DNA of 64,000 nt from NCBI GenBank assembly GCA_038239005.1, contig JBBSFE010000018.1, forward strand, positions 1 through 64,000, written 5' to 3'. Shown here one piece after another: positions 15,485 through 24,257 of the stretch (position 1 is its first letter; every line of letters begins with the position of its first letter). Source of the DNA: DASXHD01 sp038239005. Lineage in GTDB: Bacteria; Myxococcota_A; Polyangia; Polyangiales; Polyangiaceae. A program made the translations under genes and the position numbers. The notes beneath the pieces are model-generated. The model did no database searches and was not told where the DNA came from. It was given only the letters and a program-made list of their open reading frames with translations.

Positions 15485-17227
15485 ATGCGCGCCGAGCACG
15501 CTCGGCTCGAGCGTCGCTCGAGCTTGATCGGTCGCGTGCGAATCGCGTGTGTGCTCGTCGTCGTCGGCGTTCTCGCGACGCTGCCGTTCGACGTGCTCCC
15601 GCGCGGCGTCGCCTGGGCGGGCGCCGTCGCGGCGATTGCGTTCATCTTGCTCGTCGTCGTGCACGGGCGCGTCGATCGCGAACGTGATCGCCGTGAAGCA
15701 GCGATGCTGTTTCACGAACAAGCGCTCAATCGCGCGCCGCCACTGCCACGCGTCGACGATCCCGAGCTCGCCAATCATCCCTACGCGAGTGATCTCGACA
15801 TGACGGGGCCGCACTCGGTGTACGCGTTCATCTCGTTTTGTCGGAGCCAGCCGGGGCGTCGCACGCTTCGCGAGTGGCTCCTTGCCGCACACGATCCGCC
15901 CGCGCTCGGCGTGATTCGCGCGCGCCAAGACGCAGCGCGCACGCTCTCGAAAAAGCCGGAGCTCGTGCGTTCACTTTGGGTTGCCGGCATTGATGGCGGT
16001 CCCGAGAAAGCCGTCGCGTTCGAACGCTGGGCGCTGGCGAAAGAAGCGGGCGTCGTCGGCTCGGGTTTGCGTGCGTTCGCTTGGGTGTGGCCGCCGGTCA
16101 CCATTGCGTCGCTCGTGATGGGGCAGCTCCTAGGTTGGTCGTCGCTCGCAACCTGGGGCGCGTTTGGTGTGGCCATCGTCGTGTCGCTCTTGATGCGCGG
16201 GCGGCTCGGGCCTGTCGTCGCGGCGGTCGTTGCGAACGAAGGCGGCGCGCTCGTGCTCGCAGAGGCGTTCGATGCGGCACTCGCCGAGCGTGAAGAGGGC
16301 GAGCTTCTCGCGAAGGTGCAATTCGATCTCGCGTCGGGTCGCACCGCGCTTCGAGCACTCCGCGCACCGACGCTCGCTCTCGAGTCGCTTCAGAACGAAG
16401 TGTTTCGTTTGCTCATCGCGCCACTCTTCATGGTGGAGCTCCACGCTGTCGCCGCACTCGAGCGGTGGCGCAAAGAGCATGGCGCACGCGCTGCCGATTG
16501 GTTCGCCGCGTATGGCACGATGGAGTCAGTCGCGAGCTTGGGGCTCCTCGCGCACGATTTCCCCGCGTTCGCGTGGCCCGAGCTCGCCGCGGAGCCTTGC
16601 TTCGACGCGCGTGCGCTCGGCCATCCGCTCGTCGCCGACGCCAAACGCGTGTGCAACGACGTCGGGCCGCTCGATGCAGGCAGCGCTCTCGTCATCACCG
16701 GGTCGAACATGTCTGGCAAGTCGACGCTGCTGCGATCGATCGGCGTCGCAACGGCGATGGCAGCGGCAGGCGGACCCGTGTGTGCCGAAAAGCTCGTGAT
16801 CGGTCCGGTTCGTCTAGGCACGAGCATGCGGGTCGCGGATTCGCTCGCCGAAGGGGCGTCGCGTTTTTATGCGGAGCTTCGCCGCCTCAAGCTCGTCGTC
16901 GACATGGCGTCGCGCGGTCCCGGTGTGCTGTTTTTGCTCGACGAAGTTCTCTACGGTACGAATGCGCGCGAACGCCTCATCGGCTCGCGCGCGACGCTCG
17001 CGTGGCTGCTCGAGCATGCGGCGCTCGGCGCGGTGTCGACGCACGATTTGGATCTCGCGGATTTGTCCGGCCCGCTCGCAGCACGCGCACGCAACGTCCA
17101 CTTCGAAGAGCAAGTCGTCGGCGACATCATGACCTTCGACTACAAGCTCCGTGATGGCGTCGTGCAGAGCTCGAATGCACTTCGGCTCATGAAGGAGCTC
17201 GGGTTGCCTGTCGCCGAAGAGGGCTGA
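15485..17227 (+). CDS. Membrane-anchored MutS-like ATPase
   Basis: A 580-residue protein (from ATG 15485) related to MutS only through its C-terminal ATPase domain. The N-terminus has two hydrophobic segments (about 15-55) and a second pair around 200-240. A helical lever-like region follows, then Walker A GSNMSGKST near residue 405 and Walker B FLLDEVLYGTN. The MutS mismatch-recognition domains (Phe-x-Glu) are absent. Similar proteins occur in several phyla with unknown role; DNA repair should not be assumed. The start is uncertain: residues just upstream (WHARERDI) fit the family's amphipathic N-terminus, and GTG 15428 or TTG 15407 could be used. Confidence 0.85.
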   Translation: MRAEHARLERRSSLIGRVRIACVLVVVGVLATLPFDVLPRGVAWAGAVAAIAFILLVVVHGRVDRERDRREAAMLFHEQALNRAPPLPRVDDPELANHPYASDLDMTGPHSVYAFISFCRSQPGRRTLREWLLAAHDPPALGVIRARQDAARTLSKKPELVRSLWVAGIDGGPEKAVAFERWALAKEAGVVGSGLRAFAWVWPPVTIASLVMGQLLGWSSLATWGAFGVAIVVSLLMRGRLGPVVAAVVANEGGALVLAEAFDAALAEREEGELLAKVQFDLASGRTALRALRAPTLALESLQNEVFRLLIAPLFMVELHAVAALERWRKEHGARAADWFAAYGTMESVASLGLLAHDFPAFAWPELAAEPCFDARALGHPLVADAKRVCNDVGPLDAGSALVITGSNMSGKSTLLRSIGVATAMAAAGGPVCAEKLVIGPVRLGTSMRVADSLAEGASRFYAELRRLKLVVDMASRGPGVLFLLDEVLYGTNARERLIGSRATLAWLLEHAALGAVSTHDLDLADLSGPLAARARNVHFEEQVVGDIMTFDYKLRDGVVQSSNALRLMKELGLPVAEEG

Positions 17228-17244
17228 GTGCTACGTTCGTCGCG

Positions 17245-17808
17245 ATGGCAGCCATTCGCGTCGTTCTCGTGACGGTGAGCGACACACGCAACGCATCTGA
17301 CGACGAATCGGGCGCGGTTCTCGCGCGGAAGCTCGCCGACGCGGGTTTCCAGGTGAAGCGGCACGCGCCCATCCGCGACGAGCTCCTCGTGATTCGCGAG
17401 CTCGTGCGCTCAGGGGCGACGATGAACGAAGCCGACGCCATCGTGCTCACCGGCGGAACGGGTCTCGCCGCGCGCGACGTCACACCCGAGGCGATCGAGC
17501 CGCTCTTCGAGAAACGCATCGACGGATTCGGCGAAGAGTTTCGACGCCGATCATGGAACGCAACGTCGGCCGTTGCGCCATCGGGGTCTTCGCCATGGCG
17601 AACGAACGTTCCCGGCGATCTCGCTCTCGGCGCGCGCGCTCTGCTCACGCGTGCAACTGCGGGCGTCGTGTCGGGCACGGTCATCGTTGCCCTTCCGGGA
17701 AGCCCGGGCGGCGCGGAGCTCGGCGCGGCGCTCCTCATCGAGATGTTGCCGCACGCAGTCGAGGTCTTGAGCGGGCACGTGCGGCACGATCACCACAAGG
17801 CGAAGTAG
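17245..17808 (+). CDS. moaB: Molybdopterin adenylyltransferase-like MoaB/MogA
   Basis: Activates molybdopterin by adenylylation before molybdate insertion. VSDTRN (11-16), TGGTGLAARDVTPEA (69-83) and ALPGSPGG (149-156) are the family signatures. It is 187 residues, longer than usual: between FRRRSW and ALGARALLTRATAG there is an extra stretch of about 20 residues (roughly 105-126, Ser/Pro/Asn-rich) where homologues have a tight FR.LS-to-G.A turn. The frame is maintained. moaD follows with a 1-nt overlap. Confidence 0.9.
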   Translation: MAAIRVVLVTVSDTRNASDDESGAVLARKLADAGFQVKRHAPIRDELLVIRELVRSGATMNEADAIVLTGGTGLAARDVTPEAIEPLFEKRIDGFGEEFRRRSWNATSAVAPSGSSPWRTNVPGDLALGARALLTRATAGVVSGTVIVALPGSPGGAELGAALLIEMLPHAVEVLSGHVRHDHHKAK

Positions 17809-18056
17809 TGCGCGTGCGCGTGCTCTATTTCGCGGGCGCGCGCGACGCTGCGGGATGCGCGGAAGAGCGGCTCGATCTCCCGCCCGCGGTTGCGACCATC
17901 GCCGATTTCGCGCGCCACGTCGCTTCGCTTCATACGAGTCTCGAAGCGCACATGGAGCAAATTCGCGTTGCGCGGAACGAGCTCTTCGCCGAACCGAGCG
18001 AGCGCATCGAAGATGGCGACACGCTCGCGCTCATCCCGCCCGTCGCGGGCGGCTGA
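17808..18056 (+). CDS. moaD: Molybdopterin synthase small subunit MoaD
   Basis: An 82-residue ubiquitin-like protein ending in Gly-Gly (PPVAGG), the C-terminus that carries the thiocarboxylate sulfur donated to cPMP. The start is GTG 17808, sharing one base with the moaB stop (TAGTG); GTG 17814 is an alternative. FAGARD and EDGDTLALIPP are typical. Its partner MoaE is encoded on the opposite strand 2 kb away, with the two runs converging at 18056/18071. Confidence 0.92.
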   Translation: MRVRVLYFAGARDAAGCAEERLDLPPAVATIADFARHVASLHTSLEAHMEQIRVARNELFAEPSERIEDGDTLALIPPVAGG

Positions 18057-18070
18057 TATCGCTCGTGATC

Positions 18071-18694
18071 TCACAGCGTGTCACGCGCTTCGGTGCGACC
18101 CGCCGCGAACGTCACGAACCGCGTGCCGAGGCGTCGCGCCTCCTCGCGATCGTGCGTGACGAACAGCACGGTCGCGCCGCGCTCGGCGTGTGATCGAACG
18201 ACGTCGCCCATCCTGACGCGTGCGTCGTCGTCGAGAGCGCTGAAGGGCTCGTCGAGCAGCAAGAGCTTCGAGTCGCGCGCCAGGGAGCGAGCGAAGGCGA
18301 GGCGCTGGCGTTCGCCTCCCGAGAGGGCGAACGGTTTTCGGTCGGCGCAGTCCGCGAGATCGACGAGCGCGAGAAGCTCGGTCGTGCGCGCGGCATTTGC
18401 GAAGGGCTCGAGGTGCTCGCGCGCGGTTCGGTGCGGCCAGAGCGCGCCGTGTTGAGGCGCGTATCCGATTCCACGTGCGCTCGGTCGAACGAACGTGCCG
18501 TGCTCGTCGAACGTCACGTCGCCTGCGCGTACGAATCCGGACGACGGACGCACGAGGCCCGCAATGAGTCGAAGCGCGAGTGTTTTCCCGCTCGCCGTGG
18601 GTCCGAACAGAACAGTGACGCCGGCGCTCGCTTCGATGCGCACGTCGAGATCAAACGAGCCAGCGCGTACGCGCGCGTCGACGGAGAGCGTCAT
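18071..18694 (-). CDS. modC: Molybdate ABC transporter ATPase ModC
   Basis: A 207-residue ATPase: Walker A FGPTASGKT, signature ALSGGERQRLAFARSLA, Walker B LLLLDEPFSALDD and the switch His in FVTHDREEA. Context (modB overlapping by 4 nt, modA before it, molybdopterin genes around) identifies molybdate as the likely substrate. It lacks the C-terminal TOBE/Mop molybdate-binding domain of E. coli ModC (352 residues), so feedback by molybdate through that domain is not expected. It is the last gene of the long minus-strand operon. Confidence 0.9.
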   Translation of the reverse strand: MTLSVDARVRAGSFDLDVRIEASAGVTVLFGPTASGKTLALRLIAGLVRPSSGFVRAGDVTFDEHGTFVRPSARGIGYAPQHGALWPHRTAREHLEPFANAARTTELLALVDLADCADRKPFALSGGERQRLAFARSLARDSKLLLLDEPFSALDDDARVRMGDVVRSHAERGATVLFVTHDREEARRLGTRFVTFAAGRTEARDTL

Positions 18695-19335
18695 GCGCGC
18701 CTGCTCCATCGCCTGAGAACGAGCGCCGCGACGACGGAAATCGCAACGAGCGCAAGCGAGAGCGCGAGCGCGCGCGAATCGTCGCCTTGTTGCATCGCGA
18801 AGTAGACTTCGAGCGGCGCAGTCGCCGTGTGCGAGGAGTAACCAGCGAAGGTGAGCGTCGCGCCGAATTCGCCGAGCGCGCGCAATCCGGCAAGTGTGGT
18901 CGCCACGCCGAGGCCCGGAAGTGCGAGCGGCAGTGTCACGAGCCTGAGCGTCGCCGCACGACCAAGCCCGTTCACTTCCGCGACTTCTTCGAGCTCGCGA
19001 TCGACGCGCGCGAACGCGGCCTCTGCACCTTTGGCCATGAGCGGAAGCGCGACGGCAGCGACGGCAATCGACGCGCCCGCGCTCGTGAAGACGAGTCGCG
19101 CACCAAACCATCGCTCGATCAACGCGCCGATCGTGCCTTCACGACCGAGCACCAGCAAGAGCCCATACCCGAGGACCGAAGGCGGAAGGACGAGCGGCAC
19201 GAGCACGAGCCCATCGACGATCGATCGCGCCATGCCGCGGCCGCGCGCGAGATACAATCCAAGCGCCGCACCGAGCGGGACGACGAAGAGGAGCGCGGGA
19301 AGGACGATCCGAAGCGAGACCCAGAATGCCGTCAC
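18691..19335 (-). CDS. modB: Molybdate ABC transporter permease ModB
   Basis: A 214-residue inner-membrane permease with five to six hydrophobic helices and the EAA loop (EVAEVNGLGRAATLRLVTLP) that contacts ModC. PLVLPPSVLGYGLL is characteristic of ModB. The start is GTG 19335 in a GTGA overlap with modA; longer upstream frames are not supported. Co-translated with modC through an ATGA overlap. Confidence 0.93.
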   Translation of the reverse strand: MTAFWVSLRIVLPALLFVVPLGAALGLYLARGRGMARSIVDGLVLVPLVLPPSVLGYGLLLVLGREGTIGALIERWFGARLVFTSAGASIAVAAVALPLMAKGAEAAFARVDRELEEVAEVNGLGRAATLRLVTLPLALPGLGVATTLAGLRALGEFGATLTFAGYSSHTATAPLEVYFAMQQGDDSRALALSLALVAISVVAALVLRRWSRRA

Positions 19336-20045
19336 GGTTTGGCACCGAGAAACCCGTGCGCCACGAGCACGCGGCGAGTTTCGTCGGAGCAAAGCAAGCC
19401 TGCGACCTTGCTCGCGCGCTCGGACGCTCCGTGCTTCACGTAGAGCGGGTAGCGCACGTCGGGCCGCGCGAACGCAGGCACCTCTCCGACGACGTCCATG
19501 TCGGTGCGCACCTTCGCGTCGGTCGCGTAGACGATGCCGGCGTCGGCCTCGCCGCGCGCCACGAGATCGAGCACCGCGCGGACGTTCACGCCGCGCACGA
19601 TCTTCGGTGCGATGGCGTCCCACATCTCGAGCTTGCGAAGCGCCTCTTCAGCGTAGACGCCCGCGGGCACCTGTGGCGCGAGACCGATCGCCAATCGAAA
19701 CGATCGCCGTGTCTTGTCGAGCGTGGCCCACGTGATCTCCGAGAGCGCGGGATCACGATGACGCACGAGCACGAGCGTGTTCCATGCGAGCGTGCATCGC
19801 TCGTCGGCGAGACCCGCGAGCTGCGGCTCCACGCCGGCGGTCGCGAGGACGTCGAAGGGCGCGCCGTGGAGCATTTGCGTCGCGAGCTCGCCGCTCGAGC
19901 CGTACGTGAAGAGGAGCTTGTCCTCGGCCTTGGACGACGCGACCTCGTCCATCGACTCCTTCAAGCTGATCGCCGCGCCGACCGTGATTTCAGCCGGATC
20001 ATGCTTGCATGATGCAAGCATCGCGAGGGCGATCAGGCGCTTCAT
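19332..20045 (-). CDS. modA: Molybdate-binding lipoprotein ModA
   Basis: A 237-residue periplasmic binding protein with a short lipoprotein signal (MLASC, Cys13). The ligand region is recognisable: AAISLKESMDE (24-34), FTYGSSGELATQM, and in the second lobe VRGVNVRAVLDLVARGEADAGIVYATDA. It captures molybdate or tungstate for ModBC. The ATG at 20045 overlaps the moaE stop by 4 nt. Confidence 0.93.
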   Translation of the reverse strand: MKRLIALAMLASCKHDPAEITVGAAISLKESMDEVASSKAEDKLLFTYGSSGELATQMLHGAPFDVLATAGVEPQLAGLADERCTLAWNTLVLVRHRDPALSEITWATLDKTRRSFRLAIGLAPQVPAGVYAEEALRKLEMWDAIAPKIVRGVNVRAVLDLVARGEADAGIVYATDAKVRTDMDVVGEVPAFARPDVRYPLYVKHGASERASKVAGLLCSDETRRVLVAHGFLGAKP

Positions 20046-20476
20046 GTGTGGCAGCGGGCATCTTGCCAGCCGACCCAATAGGCGCCGTCTGGGCCGTGCT
20101 CGCGCTTCCAGATGGGCACGCGGTGTTTGATCTCGTCGATCATCGAGCGGCACGCGGCAAACGCTTCCGCGCGATGCGGCGCGCTCGCAGCACACACGAC
20201 GGCGACATCGCCCACGCGCAGCGAGCCCACACGATGCGACGCAGCGACGCGCACACCCTCATGTGCACGCTCGACCTCTTCCGCGATGCGCTGCATCTCC
20301 GCGATCGCCATCGGGGCGTACGCTTCGTACTCGAGCAGTGTCACCGTGCGGCCGTCGTTCATGTCGCGCACGGACCCGACGAAAACATCGAGCGCGCCAG
20401 CACCGGCGTGCATCACGCGTGCGACGACGTCGTCGATCGAAAGTGCGCCATCGCGGATGTCGACTCGCTCACCCAC
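20042..20476 (-). CDS. moaE: Molybdopterin synthase large subunit MoaE
   Basis: A 144-residue catalytic subunit that converts cyclic pyranopterin monophosphate to molybdopterin with sulfur from MoaD. Signatures are GALDVFVGSVRD, EYEAYAPMAIAEM, the SHRVGSLRVGD strand and the lysine-containing C-terminal VPIWKREHGPDG segment. It overlaps the upstream ArsA-like gene by 8 nt and the downstream modA by 4 nt. Confidence 0.94.
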   Translation of the reverse strand: MGERVDIRDGALSIDDVVARVMHAGAGALDVFVGSVRDMNDGRTVTLLEYEAYAPMAIAEMQRIAEEVERAHEGVRVAASHRVGSLRVGDVAVVCAASAPHRAEAFAACRSMIDEIKHRVPIWKREHGPDGAYWVGWQDARCHT

Positions 20477-21647
20477 GCTGACTTTCTAGCGCATCTTCGA
20501 TGGGCGGTGGCGCAATCAAGCTCTCGGCGATGAGGCGCAGCGCGGCAAAATCGATGTCGCCGTCGAGTTGCGGCGTCGCGGCTGCCTCGCAATCGGGACG
20601 ACCCTTCTTTTGACGAAGGTGCGCGAGCAATCGGCGATCACGCTCGGCAAGGGCAAGCTCTTCGGCGGCGAGTTGCTCGAGCTTCGCGAGCGCGGCGTGA
20701 TCGATCGGCGAAGCTCCGGAAGGCACGACGATGTCGGAAGGCGCTGCGAGCCCGCGCGTGTAGGCCCAGCTGCGATTCAAGATGAAGCCCGAAAACGGCA
20801 GAATGAGCTCGTTCGTGAGAGTGCGCTCGAGGTGAGCGGCCTCCGCGAGCGCAGCAGGTTCGGGGCTCGTGACGACGACGAAGCTCGAAGCGTCGCTCTT
20901 GAGAAGTGTTCGCACCGACTCGGCGTGCGCGCGCATCGAGGAGAACATCCCCGAGAAAGCCGCGAGAAACTGCTGCACTTCGTCGAAGAATCCCTCACCG
21001 AAGATGCGCGCGAAGACGCCGTGCGCGATCTGCCGCGCGCGATTGCGGAACATGCCGCCTCCGCCGCTGCCGGGCAAGAAGACGCCGATGATGCGCTCGT
21101 CGAGAAAGAGAGAGAGCTTGCGTGGCGCCTCGAGAAAATCGAGCGCGTTGCGCGAAGGTGGCGTGTCGAGAATGACGATGTCGTACTCGCCGCTCTCGAC
21201 GAATCCGTAGAGCGCTTCGGCTGCGGTGTATTCCTGCATGCCAGCGACGAGCTGCGCGAGCGCGAGATAAATTCGATTTTGCAAAATCGCCGTGGCTTGA
21301 GCCTGGTCGGTCGTGAGGCGGCGGACCATTCCTTCGAAGACCACGCCCGGATCGACCATCCACGTTGCGAGCGAGCCGGAGATGTTTGCGGCCTTGAGGC
21401 GCGTGTCGGACGCGGGCACGGGCGAGCGCGCGTTTTCGGGGCTGCCGATGGCCTCGGCGAGGCGGCGTGCCGGATCGATCGTGAGCACGAGCGCTTTCTT
21501 GCCGAGCATCGCGGCGCCAAGACCGAGCGCGGCTGCGGTTGTAGTTTTGCCAACGCCGCCGGCGCCGCAGCACACGACGACGCGTTTTCGCTCGAGGAGG
21601 CGCGCGACGTACGGGCGCCAGTCGTTCGGATCGCGGCGCTCCATCAT
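20469..21647 (-). CDS. ArsA/Get3-family ATPase, paralogue 1
   Basis: A 392-residue soluble deviant-Walker ATPase: CCGAGGVGKTTTAAA (26-40) with the signature lysine after the first glycines, then LTIDPARRL (switch I) and VILDTPPSRNALDFL (switch II). Members include ArsA (arsenite pump), Get3 (tail-anchored protein targeting) and many bacterial proteins of unknown role. No arsenite cysteines or ArsB are nearby. A near-central LPGSGGGGMF segment precedes a long helical region. It is paired with a second ArsA-like gene (4-nt overlap) and sits in the middle of the molybdenum cofactor operon, which is unusual. Confidence 0.88.
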   Translation of the reverse strand: MMERRDPNDWRPYVARLLERKRVVVCCGAGGVGKTTTAAALGLGAAMLGKKALVLTIDPARRLAEAIGSPENARSPVPASDTRLKAANISGSLATWMVDPGVVFEGMVRRLTTDQAQATAILQNRIYLALAQLVAGMQEYTAAEALYGFVESGEYDIVILDTPPSRNALDFLEAPRKLSLFLDERIIGVFLPGSGGGGMFRNRARQIAHGVFARIFGEGFFDEVQQFLAAFSGMFSSMRAHAESVRTLLKSDASSFVVVTSPEPAALAEAAHLERTLTNELILPFSGFILNRSWAYTRGLAAPSDIVVPSGASPIDHAALAKLEQLAAEELALAERDRRLLAHLRQKKGRPDCEAAATPQLDGDIDFAALRLIAESLIAPPPIEDALESQRG

Positions 21648-22564
21648 GTGACGACTCCGAGCTCGTTCATCACGGCGGCGCTGACGTCGACGTCGGCCTC
21701 GTGAACCACACGAACGGGAAGCGAGAGCTCACGCGCGAGGCGATCATGGGCGGCGTTGGCGCGATCGATCCGCGGTAGTCGTCGTGCGCCGAGCATGCGC
21801 ATGCGATCGGGAACGAGACGCTCCACGGCGGCGCGCTCTTCGGGCGTGAACGGATTGCGCGGGACGCGGTTCAGCACGACGAGCCCGCAATCGATCTGCA
21901 GGCGATGAAGCCCATCGTGAAGCTCGACCGCTTCGCTCACCGGAAGTGGCTCGGGGAGCGTCACGAGGACGGTCGTCGTGCGCTTTGCGTCACGCAGTAG
22001 ATCGAGCCCTTCTTGTGCGGCATGATGAATCGGCCCTGCGCGCAAGATGTCGACGAGCGTCTGCGGAACTTGTGCGAGTGCAAGCGCGTGGCCCGTCGCG
22101 GGGAGATCGCACACGACGAGCTCCCACTCCGCGCCGGCCGCGCGCTCCTGCTTCAAGAGGTGGAGCAAGCGATACACGATGCCGAGCTCGGCGAGCGTCG
22201 GTGCGGCGACGAAAAAGCGACGCACCGCGGCCGACTTCATCGCCGCATCCCCGAGGAGTTGGATCGGAAGCGTGTCGCGCAAAAACTGGAGATGCCCCGC
22301 GAGCGGCGACAGACGCGCGGCCCACAGGCTCGTTCCGTCGATTCGGCGTGGTGCGTCCACGAGGGGCGTCGTGCCGAGGGCGGTCGCGAGTGGTGACGTC
22401 GTCGATGCGCCGCCTTCTTCGGCGTCGCGCGGGGACTCGTAGCTGATCTCGGCTGCGAGCACGCGTTTACCGGACGCCGCCGCACCGCGTGCGATCGCGG
22501 CGGCAACGGTCGTCTTGCCGACGCCGCCTTTGCCCGTGACGAGAATGAGCCGGTGCTCGGTCAT
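21644..22564 (-). CDS. ArsA/Get3-family ATPase, paralogue 2
   Basis: A 306-residue ATPase with GKGGVGKTTVAAA (11-23) and VVCDLPATGHALALAQVP as switch II. It differs from its neighbour in lacking the LDTPP form and in a shorter C-terminus. Adjacent unequal ArsA-like genes probably encode a heterodimer, since Get3-type enzymes act as dimers; that is inference. Start ATG 22564 overlaps the moaC stop by 4 nt; longer frames upstream cross moaC and are discounted. Confidence 0.87.
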   Translation of the reverse strand: MTEHRLILVTGKGGVGKTTVAAAIARGAAASGKRVLAAEISYESPRDAEEGGASTTSPLATALGTTPLVDAPRRIDGTSLWAARLSPLAGHLQFLRDTLPIQLLGDAAMKSAAVRRFFVAAPTLAELGIVYRLLHLLKQERAAGAEWELVVCDLPATGHALALAQVPQTLVDILRAGPIHHAAQEGLDLLRDAKRTTTVLVTLPEPLPVSEAVELHDGLHRLQIDCGLVVLNRVPRNPFTPEERAAVERLVPDRMRMLGARRLPRIDRANAAHDRLARELSLPVRVVHEADVDVSAAVMNELGVVT

Positions 22565-23043
22565 CGCGCGAGCCTCGCGGAGCGCGTGAGCAGCGTGTAG
22601 TCGGACTTGCCGCCGCGCTTCTCGAGCAGGCGCACGGTGAATTTCATGGCGCGGTCGACCGACTTCATCATGTCGTAGATCGTGAGCGCCGCTGCGCTCG
22701 CCGCGACGAGCGCTTCCCTCTCGACGCCGGTGCGATCGGTGGCGCGCGCGATCGCTTCGATGCGGAGACCTTGCGCGTTCTCGTCGATGTCGATCTCGAC
22801 CGATGAAAGCGCGATGTGATGACAAAGCGGAATCCACTCGGGCGTGCGTTTTGCGGCCTGAATCCCGGCGATTCGCGCAACCGCCAAGACGTCGCCCTTT
22901 TTCGCTTTGCCGCGCGTGATCATCGCGACGGTGGCCGGCTTCATCTTCACGATGGCCTCCGCGCGTGCGACGCGTGCCGTCGGCGTTTTGTCGGCGACGT
23001 CGACCATCTTTGCGCGGCCTTTGCGATCGAGGTGCGTCGTCAT
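22561..23043 (-). CDS. moaC: Cyclic pyranopterin monophosphate synthase MoaC
   Basis: A 160-residue enzyme of the second half-step from GTP to cPMP. MVDVADKTPTARVARA (13-28), PLCHHIALSSVEID and the VGEREALVAAS-like ATDRTGVEREALVAAS and MMKSVDRAM blocks are diagnostic, including the catalytic lysine of KSVDR. Its partner MoaA is not in this window. It overlaps moeA upstream by 4 nt. Confidence 0.95.
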   Translation of the reverse strand: MTTHLDRKGRAKMVDVADKTPTARVARAEAIVKMKPATVAMITRGKAKKGDVLAVARIAGIQAAKRTPEWIPLCHHIALSSVEIDIDENAQGLRIEAIARATDRTGVEREALVAASAAALTIYDMMKSVDRAMKFTVRLLEKRGGKSDYTLLTRSARLAR

Positions 23044-24230
23044 AGGCCGAGCTCCTCGAGCGCGTACACGTCGACTTCCGCGCCGGCCGGCAAGCTCGCG
23101 ACGTCGCGCGGGATGCATGCAAGCACGTCCGCGCGACACAAGCCGACGATCGCGCCGCTCGCTTGCTGCGGAAGCATCGCGACGTTTCCGCGTTCGTCGA
23201 ATCGTGCGCGCGCAAGCTCGAGGCGACCTTCGACGTGCTTCACGTCTGCTGCGAGCCGTGCGCGCGTCGTGCGTGGCGCAGGTTGCATGTCGCCCTGCAT
23301 GGCGCGAAGGAGCGGCACACCGAAGAGCGCGAATGTGACCATCGCCGACACGGGGTTGCCCGGCAGACCGACGACCACGGCGTTCCCGCGCTTGCCGAGC
23401 GCGAGCGGTTTGCCAGGTTTGATGGCGACGCGCCAAAAATCGAGCTTCACGCCGCATTCGTCGAGCGCGGCGCGAACGACGTCGTGGTCGCCGACACTAA
23501 CGCCGCCGATCGTGACGAGCACGTCGCACGATCGAAGCGCGTCCTCGAATGCCGAACGTACGACGTCGACGTCGTCGCCGACGGGCGCGCGCACATCGAC
23601 GACCGCGCCGGCACGCTTCGCCATCGCTGCGAGCGCGGGCGAGTTCGACTCTGCAATCGATGCGGCGCCACCTGAAGCTCCCGGCGCGCGCAGCTCGTCA
23701 CCCGTTGGGACGATAGCGACGCGCGGCGCCCGCGTGACCGACGCCATCGGCATGTCGAGGCTCGCGAGCATGGCGATCTCGGCGGCGCCGATGCGCGTGC
23801 CGCGCGAAAGTGCGACGTCGCCGGCGCGCAGATCGTCTCCGCGTCGTCGCAAAAACGATCCCGGTGCGGGTCGCACGCGAAACGTCACGCGGTCGCCGTC
23901 TCGATCGGCGTCTTCTTGCATCACGACGGCGTCCGCACCCTCGGGAAGCGGCGCACCCGTAAAAATTCGACATGCGGAATTCGCCGAAAGGGGAGGTGCA
24001 CCCGAGCCCGCGCGCGACTCTCCAGACACGATGATGGCGCCATCGCCGACCTCGGCTGCGCGCACGGCGTAACCGTCCATGGTGCTCGAATCGAACGCGG
24101 GCCAATCAGCACGTGCGAGCACGTCCGTGGCGAGCACGCGACCGAACGAATCCGCTGCGGCAAGCGACTCGGGTTCGAGCACCGCCGCGAGCGCCAGCAC
24201 GCGTTTCTGCGCTTCTTCGAAGGCGAGCAA
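23040..24230 (-). CDS. moeA: Molybdopterin molybdotransferase MoeA
   Basis: A 396-residue enzyme that inserts molybdate into adenylylated molybdopterin. DWPAFDSSTMDGYAV (42-56), IFTGAPLPEGADAVV (88-102), VPTGDEL and GLPGNPVSAM mark the four-domain MoeA fold. Start at 24230 with MLAFEEAQKRVL matches the usual N-terminus. It is 27 bases downstream of epmA and overlaps moaC. Confidence 0.95.
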   Translation of the reverse strand: MLAFEEAQKRVLALAAVLEPESLAAADSFGRVLATDVLARADWPAFDSSTMDGYAVRAAEVGDGAIIVSGESRAGSGAPPLSANSACRIFTGAPLPEGADAVVMQEDADRDGDRVTFRVRPAPGSFLRRRGDDLRAGDVALSRGTRIGAAEIAMLASLDMPMASVTRAPRVAIVPTGDELRAPGASGGAASIAESNSPALAAMAKRAGAVVDVRAPVGDDVDVVRSAFEDALRSCDVLVTIGGVSVGDHDVVRAALDECGVKLDFWRVAIKPGKPLALGKRGNAVVVGLPGNPVSAMVTFALFGVPLLRAMQGDMQPAPRTTRARLAADVKHVEGRLELARARFDERGNVAMLPQQASGAIVGLCRADVLACIPRDVASLPAGAEVDVYALEELGL

Positions 24231-24257
24231 TCGAGAGCGAACTTAGCGAACTTCCTC

